The notes beneath the pieces were generated by a model. The model was given only the letters and a program-made list of their open reading frames with translations, ran no database searches and was not told the DNA's origin. Source: Gnetum montanum (Eukaryota > Streptophyta > Gnetopsida > Gnetales > Gnetaceae). Taken from it: a DNA stretch of 64,000 nt. This document shows, piece by piece, positions 44,024-56,417 of this stretch. The position numbers and the translations under genes were made by a program. The stretch covers positions 383,116-447,115 of the forward strand of contig MNCI01003927.1 of assembly GCA_015680685.1 (NCBI GenBank), read 5' to 3'. Positions within the stretch are counted from its first letter, which is position 1; each line of letters starts with the position of its first letter.

Positions 44024-44043
44024 TTGGCACCATTGTCGAGGAC
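44024..44043 (+). other. Primer binding site of element D
   Basis: TTGGCACCATTGTCGAGGAC follows the LTR. It matches a tRNA-Asp type site apart from two CG-to-CA changes and one further change. Confidence 0.75.
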
Positions 44044-44184
44044 TTTGTTTGTTGAAATGTGCACTATTTAGGTTTGAGTAAATACCATTAATATCATTGT
44101 ACAAACCTCAAGGTCAACATCATTTTTGCTATACATAGAATTATAAAGGCACACTAATAATTTTATTTTATTTTGTTTTGCAAA

Positions 44185-46600
44185 ATGTTGTCTTCTTCTT
44201 ACAAGCACAAAGATGTCAAATCGCTAGTCCCATAGGAATGCAAAGTGGCATATACTCATCCAAATAAGTATGTACCAAAATTCACCTTCATTTTACATTA
44301 GGATGATATAGAGGATAACATTGTCTTGCCCCTTGATCAAATCTATGCTAGGAATGCTACTTAAAACTCTTATTATGTTGGGCATCTCAGATATTCATGA
44401 AGAATACATTGTGAATGGATATGACACTCAAAACTATTATCCCATTGAAACAAAACACAAGCAAGATCAACATCAGGAGAAGCTCCATCAGGCTATGAGG
44501 GGGAAACATTACACTAATTGCTTGTTCCTACTAAATCAAGATGATAATGAGGATCCTCCATTTGAAGGTTCTCAACATGAAGATTCTCCACCCCCTGATA
44601 CTAGTGATGAGGGTGTCAACCTAAGCATATGATCCACTATTCATAAACTAGGTTCAATAAAAAGTGATGGCCAAGGTAGAGACTTGGGCAAGCATCACAA
44701 TAGTAAGGGATCTAAGGATGGTGATCGTGATAAGTGAAAGAGTGATGGTAGACACCATGATGGCAGTGGTGGTCCACCTTCCTCTTCATCTAATTCTGAA
44801 CATTCCTCTTCATCTAATCAATCTCATAAAAGCCACCATCAAAATAATCATGATGAAGGTGATCAATGAGATAATAATGATCGTGAAGGCCACCAAGATT
44901 GAAGGGGTAGCTAAAACCATCATTTGTGTCATCAACATAGTGATGATGATGAACCTCTATTAGCAACTTGAAGCATGCTCAACATTATAGAGGTAGTTAA
45001 AATTCCCACCAAACATATGAAAGATAGTCAGATCAAGTGCTTAGACATGAATAATATCCCAAGATTTGAGGGGGGATATAATTTTAATTCACAAACACAT
45101 CTACAAGCTTTCCATGATGCTTGTGCCTTACAGAACATAGAAAATGAGTGGCAGAAACTCAAACTTTTTCCTAGGATACTTATCAAGAAAGTTAAAAGTT
45201 GGTATCAATCCTTGGAGCTAGAATTTATTCATAGATGGAGTACCATGTTAGAGCTATTTAATGAAAAATATCATACGTTCTCTAGAGTGTCCAATCTAAG
45301 AAGGAAAATCCAAGGCTAGAAACAGGTAATACATGAACCATTGGATGTTGCCATGGGTAGATACTATTCACTCTTATATCGATGCCTTGGCCATGGTTAT
45401 TCCTAGAGAAAAAAACTTTTCCACATCATAGATGGGTTTAGAGTAGAAAATAGAAGAACCCTTGGGGTGTATGCCCAATGGAGATTGTCTGAACTAAGAG
45501 CTCATCAAATCCAAAGGCTAATTGAGTAAGTAGCAAAAGAAGAAGATGAGCGACAAAAAATGGAAAGTGCAAAAGAGTATAATAGGAACCCTTCTATCAA
45601 AAAATGGAAGGTTTGATTTTGTGACAAGGAGGAGTCATCACTTGATGAAGTGGTGATCAGGAAAACCTTGCCCATCCAAAAACTCATTTCTAATATTTCA
45701 GCAAAGATTGATAAATTATGGGACTCTTTGAACGAAGAATTTTAAATTTCTATGAAGATTACTAAAGAATCCAAAGAGTAAAATAGTGATCGTAACCGTA
45801 GAAGTTATAGAGAAGCTGAACGTGCCTACGAAAGAGCTAAGGGAAAAGTTGCAGTAGTAGAGGAAGTTGTGGAGACTGACTTTGATGATAAAACTAATTA
45901 TGGCATCTATCAATACGAACATCTAAAGGGATGTTTTCCTATGGTGTCACACTTACAAGAGTCTATGATGTATGCATTAAATTCTTGATTAGCATGTAGG
46001 CATGCATGTAGATGATTGCCTTATCCTCAAGGTAATCCAAGGTAGTTCCACCAATAGCAACAAGCTTACTACCCAAGTGGAACTCCTCCAAAACCTTATG
46101 AATAATACCAATAATGGTACCAACCAAAATCATGGGAAATACCACCACAAAGGTAGCAATACCCTTATAAGCAAATAGATCCATACAGGTACTATGTTTA
46201 GTAGCTTGTCTCTCCAAGAAGTTCTACAAGTCATGCCTTATTTCAGCATCACTATTACCCTCTAGAGTACCACTGAACACATTCACCATCTACGAGAGGT
46301 GAAAACCGATATCTATACCACCCTCCACATCCTTCTACACATACACTTCCACTTCAACTTGGTTACCTCTTGCTGCATCCATGCAGGGTGAGATTCCTCC
46401 ACAATTGCAACATTTTCAACAACAAAATGCTACAAGGGCTATACATTCACAATTGGCTTTCTAGCCAAGTGGTTTAGATAATTGATCTAGAAAAATATCC
46501 TTTTCTTGACCCAGCAATCCTCTTCAACCCTCACAATCTATTCTGGCTAATTTTCCTATATCTCCAACACCCTCATCCTCTATGTCAAATACCTTCGACT
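44185..46600 (+). pseudogene. gag: gag of element D
   Basis: ATG at 44,185 opens MLSSSYKHKDVKS, matching the starts of B and C. A degraded DEYVPDF-like block, an Asp/Ser-rich segment, a His/Asp/Ser linker and the gag helical domain (about 45,050-45,320, FHDACALQNIENEWQKLKLF) follow. The 114-codon stretch at 44,975-45,319 is open. The zinc knuckle region near 45,895 reads NYGIYQYEHLKGCF and has lost most metal ligands. It is not functional. Confidence 0.83.
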
Positions 46601-47232
46601 GCCCTTCAAACCAACTACTACCTTGGATTTGCACTGTAATGCTAACTCATGCTATTTCTAACTAGATGAAGGTTGACAATATTCCCACAAAAAGATATAA
46701 CCTAAGAATTTTTCTCATTTACTTGCAGATTGTTGGACATGAGCCATGTAAGCCTCTTCTTAACTCTATTTCTGGAGTTAATCTCATCTCCCATGACATG
46801 TACAAGGCCTGGAACCTACCACCTCTCAAGAAGAGTAACATTTTTCTAGAATTGGTAGATCAATCAATTACTATCTCTCTGAGATTAGTAGAGGACATTA
46901 TGATCATAATTTTTGGATGGTCCTATCCTACTAATTTTCTAGTGATCAAGGTTGAAAACTGCAAAAGTGACTTTTCCATCATTATGGGAAGAGCTTGGTT
47001 AAGCATTGTTGATGCATGTATGGGAATAAGGGATCTATCTCTAGAAATATCCCAAGAAAATGAATTGGGAAAAATAGAGAAGAAATGTATTCTATGCATC
47101 GCGTATAGTGATAATGGAAGCAATTGCATGGAAAAGATTTGGTCCATCAAAAGTACATACATTAAAGCATGCAATCAGTGTGTGCAAGAAATCAATATTC
47201 AAAGGTATCTGTATGTAGAAGCAACAAAATAG
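46601..47232 (+). pseudogene. Aspartic protease of element D
   Basis: An open stretch of 188 codons (46,666-47,232) is the longest intact sense frame in this element. The block CKPLLNSISGVNLISHDMY holds the position of the active site, but DSG has become NSI at 46,762-46,770. Strands EDIMIIIFGWSYPTNF and FSIIMGRAWL follow. The frame has survived better than the catalytic residues, so openness alone does not indicate function. Confidence 0.83.
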
Positions 47233-47448
47233 GAGGCTACCCAATGGCTAATAGCTAAGTTAGATAGTAGCACATTATGCATGGAACCAATTGAAAGCCT
47301 AACATATGCTTATATAGAAGGCATGGACAAAATTGAATAAGTTCATTTCCAACTCTTTGATGAAGATGATGATACTCGTTAAGGAGAGTTGGAAATACTT
47401 GATAACTTCAAGTAGGAGCCTTTAGAGCTAAAAAATTTACCAGTCGGT

Positions 47449-48900
47449 ATGGAATATGGATTTTTAAACAATGGTAAACTAGTCATAATTAATGCCAAAC
47501 TTACTCTTAAACAAAAAGAAAAGTTGTTAAAGGTAGTTAAAAAGTGGCCAATAGTCTTTGCTTGGTCATATCCAGAGCTAACAGGAATCGATCCAAGGAT
47601 ATGCCAGCATCGCATTGACACTAACCCAACCATGAAGCCTATAAGGTAGTAGCAAAAGTGGTTAAATCCCAAATTGAAATAGATCATCAAAGAGGAAATT
47701 GAACAACTCCTAAAGGTGGGGTTCATCTACCTAATTGCATATAGTGAGTGAATTAGCCCACTCATAATCATGCCAAAGAAAGATGACAAAGGATGGATCT
47801 GCATTGACTTCAAGCTATTGAATATGGCAACATTTGAAGATCATTTTCCTTTGCCATTTGGGAATCAAGTATTGGACACCATATCTGGGCATTATTATTA
47901 TAGCTTCTTAGATGGTTATAATGGCTATAAACAAATCCAAATTGCACCAAAAGATTAGGTGAAGACAACATTCATGAGTCCCTAGGGGACTTTTGCATAT
48001 TATAAGATGCCATTCAATCTATGTAATGTCCTTACAACATTTTAATGCTTGGCCCATAGTATTTTCCAATAACAAATTAGTAGTGGTGTTAAAGTCTTCA
48101 TGGATGCCTTTTCCACCTATGGAGCTACATTTGAGCAAGCTTTGGACCACCTTGAGCAAGTGGTGAAGAGATGTGTTGAAATAAACTTATGGATCAAGAA
48201 GAAAAAGATTCATCAAATTTTGCAAAAAGGGATTAAGGTAGATCTAGAAAAGATAAGAGTTATCCAAGGAATGACAAGTCAACTAGAGATCGTTAAAGAT
48301 GTTTGATCATTCCTTGGACACACTGGCTACTACCGGTGATTCATAGAAAATTTCTTTAAGATTGTAAAGCTATTGGTAAAGCTTACAAAGAAAGATGCAC
48401 CTTTCATTTGGACCAAGGAATGTGAACATGCATTTCAATAGTTAAAGGAGAAACTCATAGAAACACTAATTCTATGAGCACCTGACTAGTCCAGACCCTT
48501 CAACATCATGATGGATGTATCTAACTATGCCTTGGAAATAGTGCTCATGCATATGAATAATAACAAACGTCCATACTACATAGACTGTGTGAGCCTAAGC
48601 ATTGTGGGAGCATAATTAAATTACACCACCATGGAAAAAGAACTAATGGTAGTTGTGTATGATCTTGAAAAGTTTAGGCATTATGTGCTTGATTACAAAG
48701 TATGTGTGCACATGGACCACAATGTAATCTACTTACTCATGAACAAGCTGATGGTGAGCCCTCATATCATACGGTGGCTTATGATCTTGCAAGAATTCGA
48801 TCTCACAATGGTAGATTGAAAATGGACTTAGAATATAGTCACTGACCATCTCTGTTACTTAAGATGGAATAATAAAGAGGAGGAGAGCCCACTCTCTGAT
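47449..48900 (+). pseudogene. pol: Reverse transcriptase and RNase H of element D
   Basis: RT starts near MEYGFLNNGKLVIINAK. It continues with FAWSYPELTGIDPRIC, then FEDHFPLPFGNQVLDTISGH and YSFLDGYNGYKQIQIA. The catalytic motif is FMDA at 48,097-48,108, losing the last Asp. A short deletion removes residues around 48,215. RNase H blocks MEKELMVVVYDLEKFRHYVL and SPHIIRWLMILQEFDLTMVD are clear near 48,640-48,815. Confidence 0.86.
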
Positions 48901-50300
48901 TAGTTTTCAGGTGAACTCCTCTTTACTAGAGCAATAAGTAAACAAATGCTTGTAGAAAAAACATGGTATAATGACATCCTCAAATATATTCTCACTCAAG
49001 AGATGCCACAAGATCTAGATTTTAGACAGAAGTAACAATTTCTTCATTAGGCCAAATACTTTATGAAATCAATGGACACCTCGACAAGGTGTGTGAAAAT
49101 GGCTTGATTCATTGGTATGTCCTTGATGAAGATCAACTATGCATTCTCTAGGATGCTCACGAAGGGCCTTGTAGAGGCCACTATGTAGGGAGATGTACGA
49201 CCATAAAAATATTGATGGTAGGATACTATTGGCCTACAATCTTTAGGAAGGTCCACCAGTTTGTCAAATCTTGTCAATGTTGTCAATGAGACTGGGGGAT
49301 GACCACTCACATGGAAGATCCTCAATAATGGATCCAACCACTAGAACCTTTTGATATATGGGATGTTAACTTTATGGGGTCCATCACACCCATGTCCAAA
49401 GGTAAGGCATATATTATCATAGTAGTCGACTACTGCATAAAATGGGCAGAAATAGCAGCCATTATTGATTGTACATTATCCACTATTGCTATATTTAGAC
49501 AACAAAATATTGTGAATAGGTTTTGGATGCCACATTCACTAATTTTTGATAATGGAACTCATTTCATAGGTGCCACTTTTAGAAAATTAATGCAACACTT
49601 GGGGGTTGAACATAAATTAATAACACCTTATCATCCCCTAAGCCAATGGTCAAGCAGAGGTAACCAACCAGGAGATCACAAAAATACTAATATGTACTAT
49701 TAGAAAATATAGAAAAAATTGGAGCACAAAACTTAATGATGCTCTCTAGGCTTATCATTCAACATGGAAACTTCCTATTGGCTATTGTCCCTACAAGTTA
49801 GTGTATAGAAAACTCCCAACACTCCTGATTCAATTTGAGCTCCATACACTCTCAACAACTTATGATTTGGATCTTGACCTAAGTCTAGCATAGAGAGAAA
49901 TATTAATAACCCTAAAAGTTCTAGATGAAAATCAATTAGTAGCCCCATCTTTAAATGAGTTGCACAAGGCATTTAGTAAGCAATGTCATGACCTAAGAAT
50001 ATGAAAGGTAAAACTTCAACTAGAACATAAGGTTCTCTATTGGAATTCCACACATTTACCTCAAAAGGAAAAATTTCAAACATTGTGGAAGGGATGTTAT
50101 ATAATTGATCAAACCTTTTTCTCTAGGGCCATGTTGATCTACAGACCTGAAATCCCAAATAAAAAGTAGTTGGTCAACATCCAACAAGTAAAATCTTTCC
50201 TAGAGCCAAGATAGGCCAGTAAAACTATCATCTTGATGAATGAACAACCACGTTCCATTTTTTAGATCTCCTCCTTCCAACTTAGTCATGGGGGAGATGG
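48901..50300 (+). pseudogene. Integrase of element D
   Basis: It has an H2C2-like region near 49,150-49,290, then FDIWDVNFMGSITPMSKGKA where the first catalytic Asp is Asn. IFDNGTHFIGATF keeps the second Asp. The Glu lies in QAEVTNQE, reached only after a frameshift near 49,640. The C-terminal motifs LNELHKAFSKQCHDLRI and LWKGCYIIDQTFFSRAMLIY are followed by the purine tract ATGGGGGAGATGG at 50,288-50,300. Confidence 0.85.
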
Positions 50301-51814
50301 CCATTTGTGCTAGCAATCCATATGGCTTCTCAACTTTTATACTTTTTTGTTTTCCACATTTTTCTAATTTTACAAATTATTTATTTTACACATTTTTCAT
50401 TTTTAGATTTTTCTAATTTTACACCATTATTACTACCTCTAAACCTTTCTTAATTATTTCACTTTCTTATATATTTTACTTTGTTTTGTTTTATTTTGTT
50501 CAAGTATGATATTTTCTCATTTTTGCTAATAAAATTGCTTTATTATCATAGGACATGGTGCTACTATTATTGTTCACTAATGATGGTTTGTGTTTAATGT
50601 TGTAATTGTCAATGTTTGGTTTCTATTTTTTAAATTTTGATGTTTGATGACTTTGACATGGTTTATTTTTCATGGAATAGGTAGTGAGTCCACATCATCT
50701 GTCCATCCAATAAACTGTATGGTTTTGCTTGTTCTAGGAATTTGATGTCCCTTCCATTCAAGAAAATTTTAATCAATTGATAACCTTGGTAGTTCTAGAA
50801 TTAGGAAGGATTCAAAGGTTTGTAAAGGGTGTAACTTTAAGGGGACTCAATACTCTTTGTACTTTTCTACTTGCTTGAGTGCTTGATTGTTTTTCACAAA
50901 CTTATTATTGTTCCATTCCAACCACTAATAAGAAGTTGAATAAGTCTTTGCATGGTGTGGTTCCCATCCAAAAAGTCAAAAAAAAAAGAGAATTCAAAGC
51001 ACACCCCTTGGAAAAACAAAGAAGCTACAAGAACTGGCTATGAGACTATAAAGACATGCACCTATGCCTGAAGGTCCCCTCTAACTAAGGTTCTCTCTCT
51101 CACTTCTTACTTCTCTTTTCTTCTCTTTATGGAATGGTGGTTGTTTTGTGGAAGCACTCTTGTATCTCAAGTGAGTGGATTGGTCTTAGAGTGGTAATGC
51201 AAAGTCATTGAATGTGGCTGGTTTTGGTCTGGATTGAGGATGGATCCTCCTAGGTTATTTTAAACAAAAATTCCACAGGGAACTTCTTATGACTTCAATT
51301 CAAAACTCCATTTTACCTTCTCTATCATCCATCCATGCTACCATAACTCACCACACTATAGTGTTCTATGTTATGCTCTACATCTTGGTTTGATGTGTTG
51401 GAATTCTTGGATAAATTCTTTTTCATTGGTCCTTAACTTTTCATAATCATTAAATTGACTATGGGGCCCATAGACTCCTTAGTTGAGGTTATGCAAGGGA
51501 AAAAAGGGCATAAGCCTGCTATGGAAATGACCCACTTGCATAGCTCTTGGTTTGGTAAATTAAGGTTCCTTACCTTTGACATTGCCACAATCCTATCTTT
51601 CACATATTCCATTGGGTATTCTATTTAGTGCTCCTTAACCTTTTATTTCATTCATCTTCTAAATTAAATTTTCTCCATTTTTCCAAATTTATGTACTTCA
51701 ACACCCTCTTCTCATGTTTTCATACTGCTCTTGGTCTTTTGAGCTTTCATTTGATCCTAATTTCATTAAAAATCTCTTCATGTTTTGCAAGTTTGACCAA
51801 AGTCAGTGGTCAAT
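50301..51814 (+). other. Post-integrase region of element D with antisense ORF relics
   Basis: A T-rich stretch (to about 50,560) is followed by conserved text. On the minus strand MTLHYHSKTNPLT starts near 51,208, followed by DTRVLPQNNHHSIKRR and, after a frame change, VCFEFSFFF. Further right EKLRTNEKEFIQEFQHIK (about 51,450-51,390) matches A. These correspond to antisense ORFs 2 and 1 of B and C, here with stops. Confidence 0.5.
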
Positions 51815-52056
51815 GACTACATCGTTGAGGTCTCAATCATGCAACCTCCCTCAACAATGAGGCCTAGTCAACTAGGCCTCGTCGATGCAACACAAAAATC
51901 CTATATATACCACTATGCAGTTAGAAATTGTTTGCCATTTTCTCATAACACACAAGGAGTTTTTTCAATTTTTCAAAGCCCAAAATCTTCGAGAGCCCTT
52001 AACTTCCCAACCACTTGTCCAAATCACTCTATTCTTCAACCCCACACTTATCGAAG
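51815..52056 (+). promoter_or_regulatory. Internal U3-like promoter and leader of ORF3, element D
   Basis: GACTACATCGTTGAGGTCTC and CAATGAGGCCTAGTCAACTA (51,815-51,880) resemble CAACTACATTGATGAGGTCT at the start of the 3' LTR of D (55,479 on). A TATA-like CCTATATATACC lies at 51,900-51,911. The leader continues to a donor-like GAAG/GTAAGATC after 52,056. This is a partial copy of the LTR promoter block inside the element. Confidence 0.55.
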
Positions 52057-52364
52057 GTAAGATCTTTATCATGGGGGTCACAAACCTTAAGGTTTCTAAT
52101 AAAAATTTTTGAAAATTTTTCTAACTCCCCCAAAAGGTTAGTAAACTTAACAATATAAAAACATCAATTTTTTCAAAAGTTAACCCTTTTAACAACCTCT
52201 AGGATGATTTATTAACAATAATACATAAATAAATAATAATTATAGTAATTAAATTAGCCATAATAACAACTTAGCCAAGTGTAACTATCCTTAAAAGATA
52301 AAGGTATCACAATTGTTTCATGTTACCCAATGATTGCTAACCCATGGTCTTATTGTGATTACAG
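52057..52364 (+). other. Putative 5' UTR intron of ORF3, element D
   Basis: It starts GTAAGATC and ends TGTGATTACAG immediately before the ATG at 52,365. It is AT-rich and 308 bases long, with ends conserved relative to the intron of A. Confidence 0.55.
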
Positions 52365-55216
52365 ATGGTACCAAAACCTAAATGTTTTCAGGAAGGAGAA
52401 CCATCTTAACTAAGAGATAAATGACTTACAACTAGAAGGGGCCAATAAGAACAAATCCAAGAACCACTAAAGGTATCCCATGCAATGGGACCTCTTCCTG
52501 AGGAGCCCAAAGTGGAATCTATTTGATAGATTCTAGAAGAAGAAGTACCTATAGAACAATCACAATGAGGAGAAGTGCCTGGACCTGTGCTATGGGTTGA
52601 AGTCACTTTGACTCAAGCCTATCTTGACATCATCATGTCTTGAGAAATTCAATGATTAGTCCCTCAGGAGATCAACTTCAGGATATTCCTTGAGAAAGCT
52701 CTAGCAGATGTCAGAACTCAATTGCAAACCTCTCCCATGTGGCCAATAATCACATCTAGTGGGGAATGGTACATGGAAGAGACATCATTTTTGGAATAAT
52801 AGAAGGCTAGGATCCACTATCAAAATCAAGGATATTCAAGTATCCTACTTAGCAGAAGCTATCGCATAGGCACTTGGATTTCCTGACATCAGAACATAGC
52901 TAGTGGAACTATCAACGCAAGGTGATCTTGAGGCTAAGAAAGAGTGGACCTAGTCATGCTATAGGGTTGATTGTAAGGAGTTTACATGCTCATATTTTTG
53001 GAGTGCATCTATTTCAAAATCATGGCCTATCACCTCAACCCAATGATGAGGCTAAGCAAGGTCACTGCATTCTCCACTTGAGCATGCACTACTCTAAGTA
53101 GGAGATTTTCCATCAACCTTCCACAACTACTCTACTTGGAGATCTAGAAGAATTTCAAAGAAAATAAACTTGGAAGGAAAACCTTGCATTTTCCATGCCT
53201 TATCTAAAACTTTGCAAAAGGGTAGGAATTGTTTCCTACTCCAATGATACACTTAGGCATGCTCCTTTGGCCCTATGGTTCGAGATCATGAAAGAGAAGA
53301 TGCTAGAAATGATCCAACAAGAGGAATAGTCACCACCACCACCCACTCAAGAAACAACATTGGATGCTTGCACAACCATTGATCATTTGCACAAAATCCA
53401 AAAGTAGCTCTTGAGTGAACAAGAGAAACATGTAGGAATGAGTGACGTAGATCCATCTATATACTCTCTAGCAATGAGTCACCTTAATGAGGTGGCTTGA
53501 ATAGTTAGTCAGATGTAGAGGGGTGGACAAATTTTCTCTATGGAATGAACACAATTGCTTGCGAGGTTGGATCCCAACACTCAAGAGGTAATGGTGTCTT
53601 TATCTTAATACCATTTATTCTTAGAAATCTCTAAGAATGCCACCACTTTTTTGATGCATTTGGAGGAAGGTGAAGGGGCAACTATCTTAGTAATGCAACA
53701 CCAAGGATATGAAACAATAGCTAAAGTTATTGCTGATCATGTCACTGAAGCATTGAATACATCCACAACACCTATACTAGATGTATCTACACTTCAAGAT
53801 GTGCATACATCCACAAGCATGGTCAGTGAAAATTTAAATGTAGCCTAGTATGAAGAATTACTAGAATGAGTGGTGGAAACCAGGCAACCAATTTTTGATA
53901 TCTTTGATTTTCCAGAAGACATTACTACAACCCTATCAGAGTTAATGAATGCAAGGGGAAAATGCATCATTTTGGAGGGGCAACTCGAAATGGCTTAAGA
54001 ATGAAATCAACACTTGGCCATAGAGGTTGCTGAACTATGTGCCTAACTTAATGATCTTGTGATTCTCAACCCCCCAAGAATAAGAGATGAAACTTTCAAA
54101 TAGCTTCAAGAATGATTCCAAAAGGCTGAGGAGGAGGTAGTTATGACCATATTCAACTAGTCCATAGCTGAAGCAAAAATGTACTTAATTCAAAAGGACT
54201 TGGCACAAATTTGCTAGGAGAATGAGACCCTAACCACATAGAATCATTGCCTGCATAATGTTAATGCTCAAAAGGACTAAATGTAGGAATTTATTTGTCA
54301 ATAGCAAGAGCAACTTATTAGGGTGAACACTAAATTGAGGAGATTAATAATAGAAAATCAAAATATATCAATGGAGGAAGTGCATGCCTTGAGCCTAAAG
54401 TCTACCATTGAGATCATTGCCTGTAAGAATGAGGCCCTCAAGTTTGAAAAAGTGAAGAATCACTAAAGATACTAGGTTAGCTTGTAGGATGAAGTCAATG
54501 AAAAGCACATTCAAATAGCAAAGGAAAAAATGAATGAAGCCCTCTAGCAACTCTAATAGGGAAGAGAATTTTGGCAACCCATCATTAATGGGATCGACAG
54601 CTACAATAAAGCAGAGATCTATGGGAAGGAGTTGTAAATTAAAGAAATTATAGAATATATGGAGTTGGCCAATCTTCAATATGCAAACCTACCAATGTTG
54701 ACTATCAAACGATCATGGTTAGAGGTAGAAAAGAAAGTGGCTATCTTGTATCTGTTATACAATGTTGAGTTTAAGCACCATAATGATGCCAAGCAAAAGC
54801 TTGAGATTGTGAATGCTGAACTTGAAGTTCTTAGAGCATGATTTAAAGATTAATGACCAATCATGGAGAACCTAGCCAAATGGATGAATGACTACTAGGA
54901 GTTGGACATAGTTAGGGCATTCAACATTGATTGTAAATAGTTCACTACCTAGTTCATCAATGCAAAGGAGTTATTTCTAGTAATCCCTTATCCCTGGGAT
55001 GTGCCCATTCTAACCCACATTAGTAAAGCTACATGGGTGGTGCATGATCCCAAAAGTAAGGAGGAAAAAATGAAAGAACTATTAGATGCTTTTTGCCTCC
55101 CACCTAAAGTTATAGTAGCAATAGGACAACTGTAGCCACGTCAATTGCTACTCATGCTTGAAGCCAATAAGGGTTCCTTAGAACCTTAGGAACCACCACC
55201 ACCTAGGACTGTTTGA
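52365..55216 (+). pseudogene. ORF3 of element D, about 950 codons
   Basis: It starts MVPKPKCFQEGEPS and ends at TGA 55,214-55,216. Blocks shared with A include LQTSPMWPIITSSGEWYMEE near 52,730, a helix-rich middle and YLLYNVEFKHHNDAKQKLE near 54,755. The C-terminal block ISKATWVVHDPKSKEEKMKE near 55,020 and a Pro-rich end follow. A 65-codon open stretch lies at 53,651-53,848 (MMHLEEGEGATILVMQHQGY). The similar length and end points of the two copies show that ORF3 was a fixed part of this lineage and not a chance capture in one copy. Function is unknown. Coiled-coil content suggests multimerisation. Confidence 0.7.
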
Positions 55217-55462
55217 TCTTCTCCATCACACTTCATGCTATCAAGGAACATGTTGTCCAATTTTGAAGAGTCATGTCATGGTGTTCAATTTTGTGTCCTG
55301 AACATCACCATTTTTGTAATGTGTTGATCTATACACTCGGGCACTCCATTTTTTGTTAAATTTAGTTAGTCAGTTTTGTTTTTGAAAGGTTAATTAATAA
55401 TATCATACCTTCCCAATTTTGTAAAGAACTTAAGGATGAGTTTTCATTCCATCGTGAGGGTA

Positions 55463-56417
55463 TGATAAGTTGTAGTTTTGTCAACTACATTGATGAGGTC
55501 TCATTGACATGACCTCCTTGTTGATGCAACATCATCAACAGGGTCTTATCAATGAGGCTTAGTTGATGCATCATATCATGCGTTGACGTGGCCCTGTCGA
55601 CACAATGTCTGTAGTTAGCTATAAATATGCACCCACTAGTTGCATTTATGGTAATAGAGATTTTAGTTGCAATGAAGCTCTTGTAGTTTTTCCATTTGAA
55701 AGTTAGAATTTTCCTCCCGAGTGCCTGTAGCAAGAGTCATTGAGTGTACAAATCTTTATTTGAACATTGTTGTACTTGAGCATAGTATTGTGTGCGGCAA
55801 TAAAGATGAGCTTTTTGATAAACCTTGTAGCACTTTGGATAGATTAAATATTTTTTTTATGCATTTAATATTTTCAATTATTTATTTAATGAATTTAATT
55901 ATTTATTAAATGTTTTCAATAATTAAGTTAATGAAGAAATTAAGAAAGATAGATTAAACACATAAGTATGACCACTTCGGGTGTAACACATATTTGCTTG
56001 GTAATCACAGTAGCATTATTGCTTGGTATGCCCAATAGCATAACACTTGGTCACCCAACAGTGGATACGTGGGTTCAAGACATGCATAGAAAGTGGGATT
56101 GAATGCTTATGTTAGGATTAGTTAAATGATAGTTACTTAGTGAATTTAAATTAGTTAATCTAATCACTTTTATCTTCCTTTGAATACCAAAACCATAAAA
56201 TAAAAAATGATAAAAATCAGATGTGTCAATTAGACTTACCCATACTAGTGTACATCACAAGTGTAATTGGGAAGACAATGATTGACCTTAAGGCAAGATT
56301 CACTTCCTAGAAGACTAGTGCATCGGAAATGATAAAGTCCATGGAATTGAACTGGATCATGCATGAACGCTTTGTGATTCATATGGTTGGATGTAGGGGG
56401 TACCTCACCACTCATCA
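55463..56417 (+). repeat. 3' LTR of element D
   Basis: The 955 bp LTR starts TGATAAGTTGTAG after the purine-ending tract ATCGTGAGGGTA. U3 has GATGAGGTCTCATTGAC-type repeats. GCTATAAATATGC lies near 55,619 and AATAAAGATGAGC near 55,799. It ends CACTCATCA. Confidence 0.92.

Larger units (their letters stand above)
43203..56417 (+). mobile_element. Element D: Athila-like LTR retrotransposon, uninterrupted, 5' end truncated
   Basis: It has a truncated 5' LTR (43,203-44,023), primer site, gag, PR, RT, RNase H, IN, antisense ORF region, ORF3 and 3' LTR (55,463-56,417). About 13.2 kb, matching the 13.3 kb deduced for A. It is the reference for reconstructing the order of A. The start of the 5' LTR is missing, so no target duplication can be tested. 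Stops occur in every gene. Confidence 0.9.
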
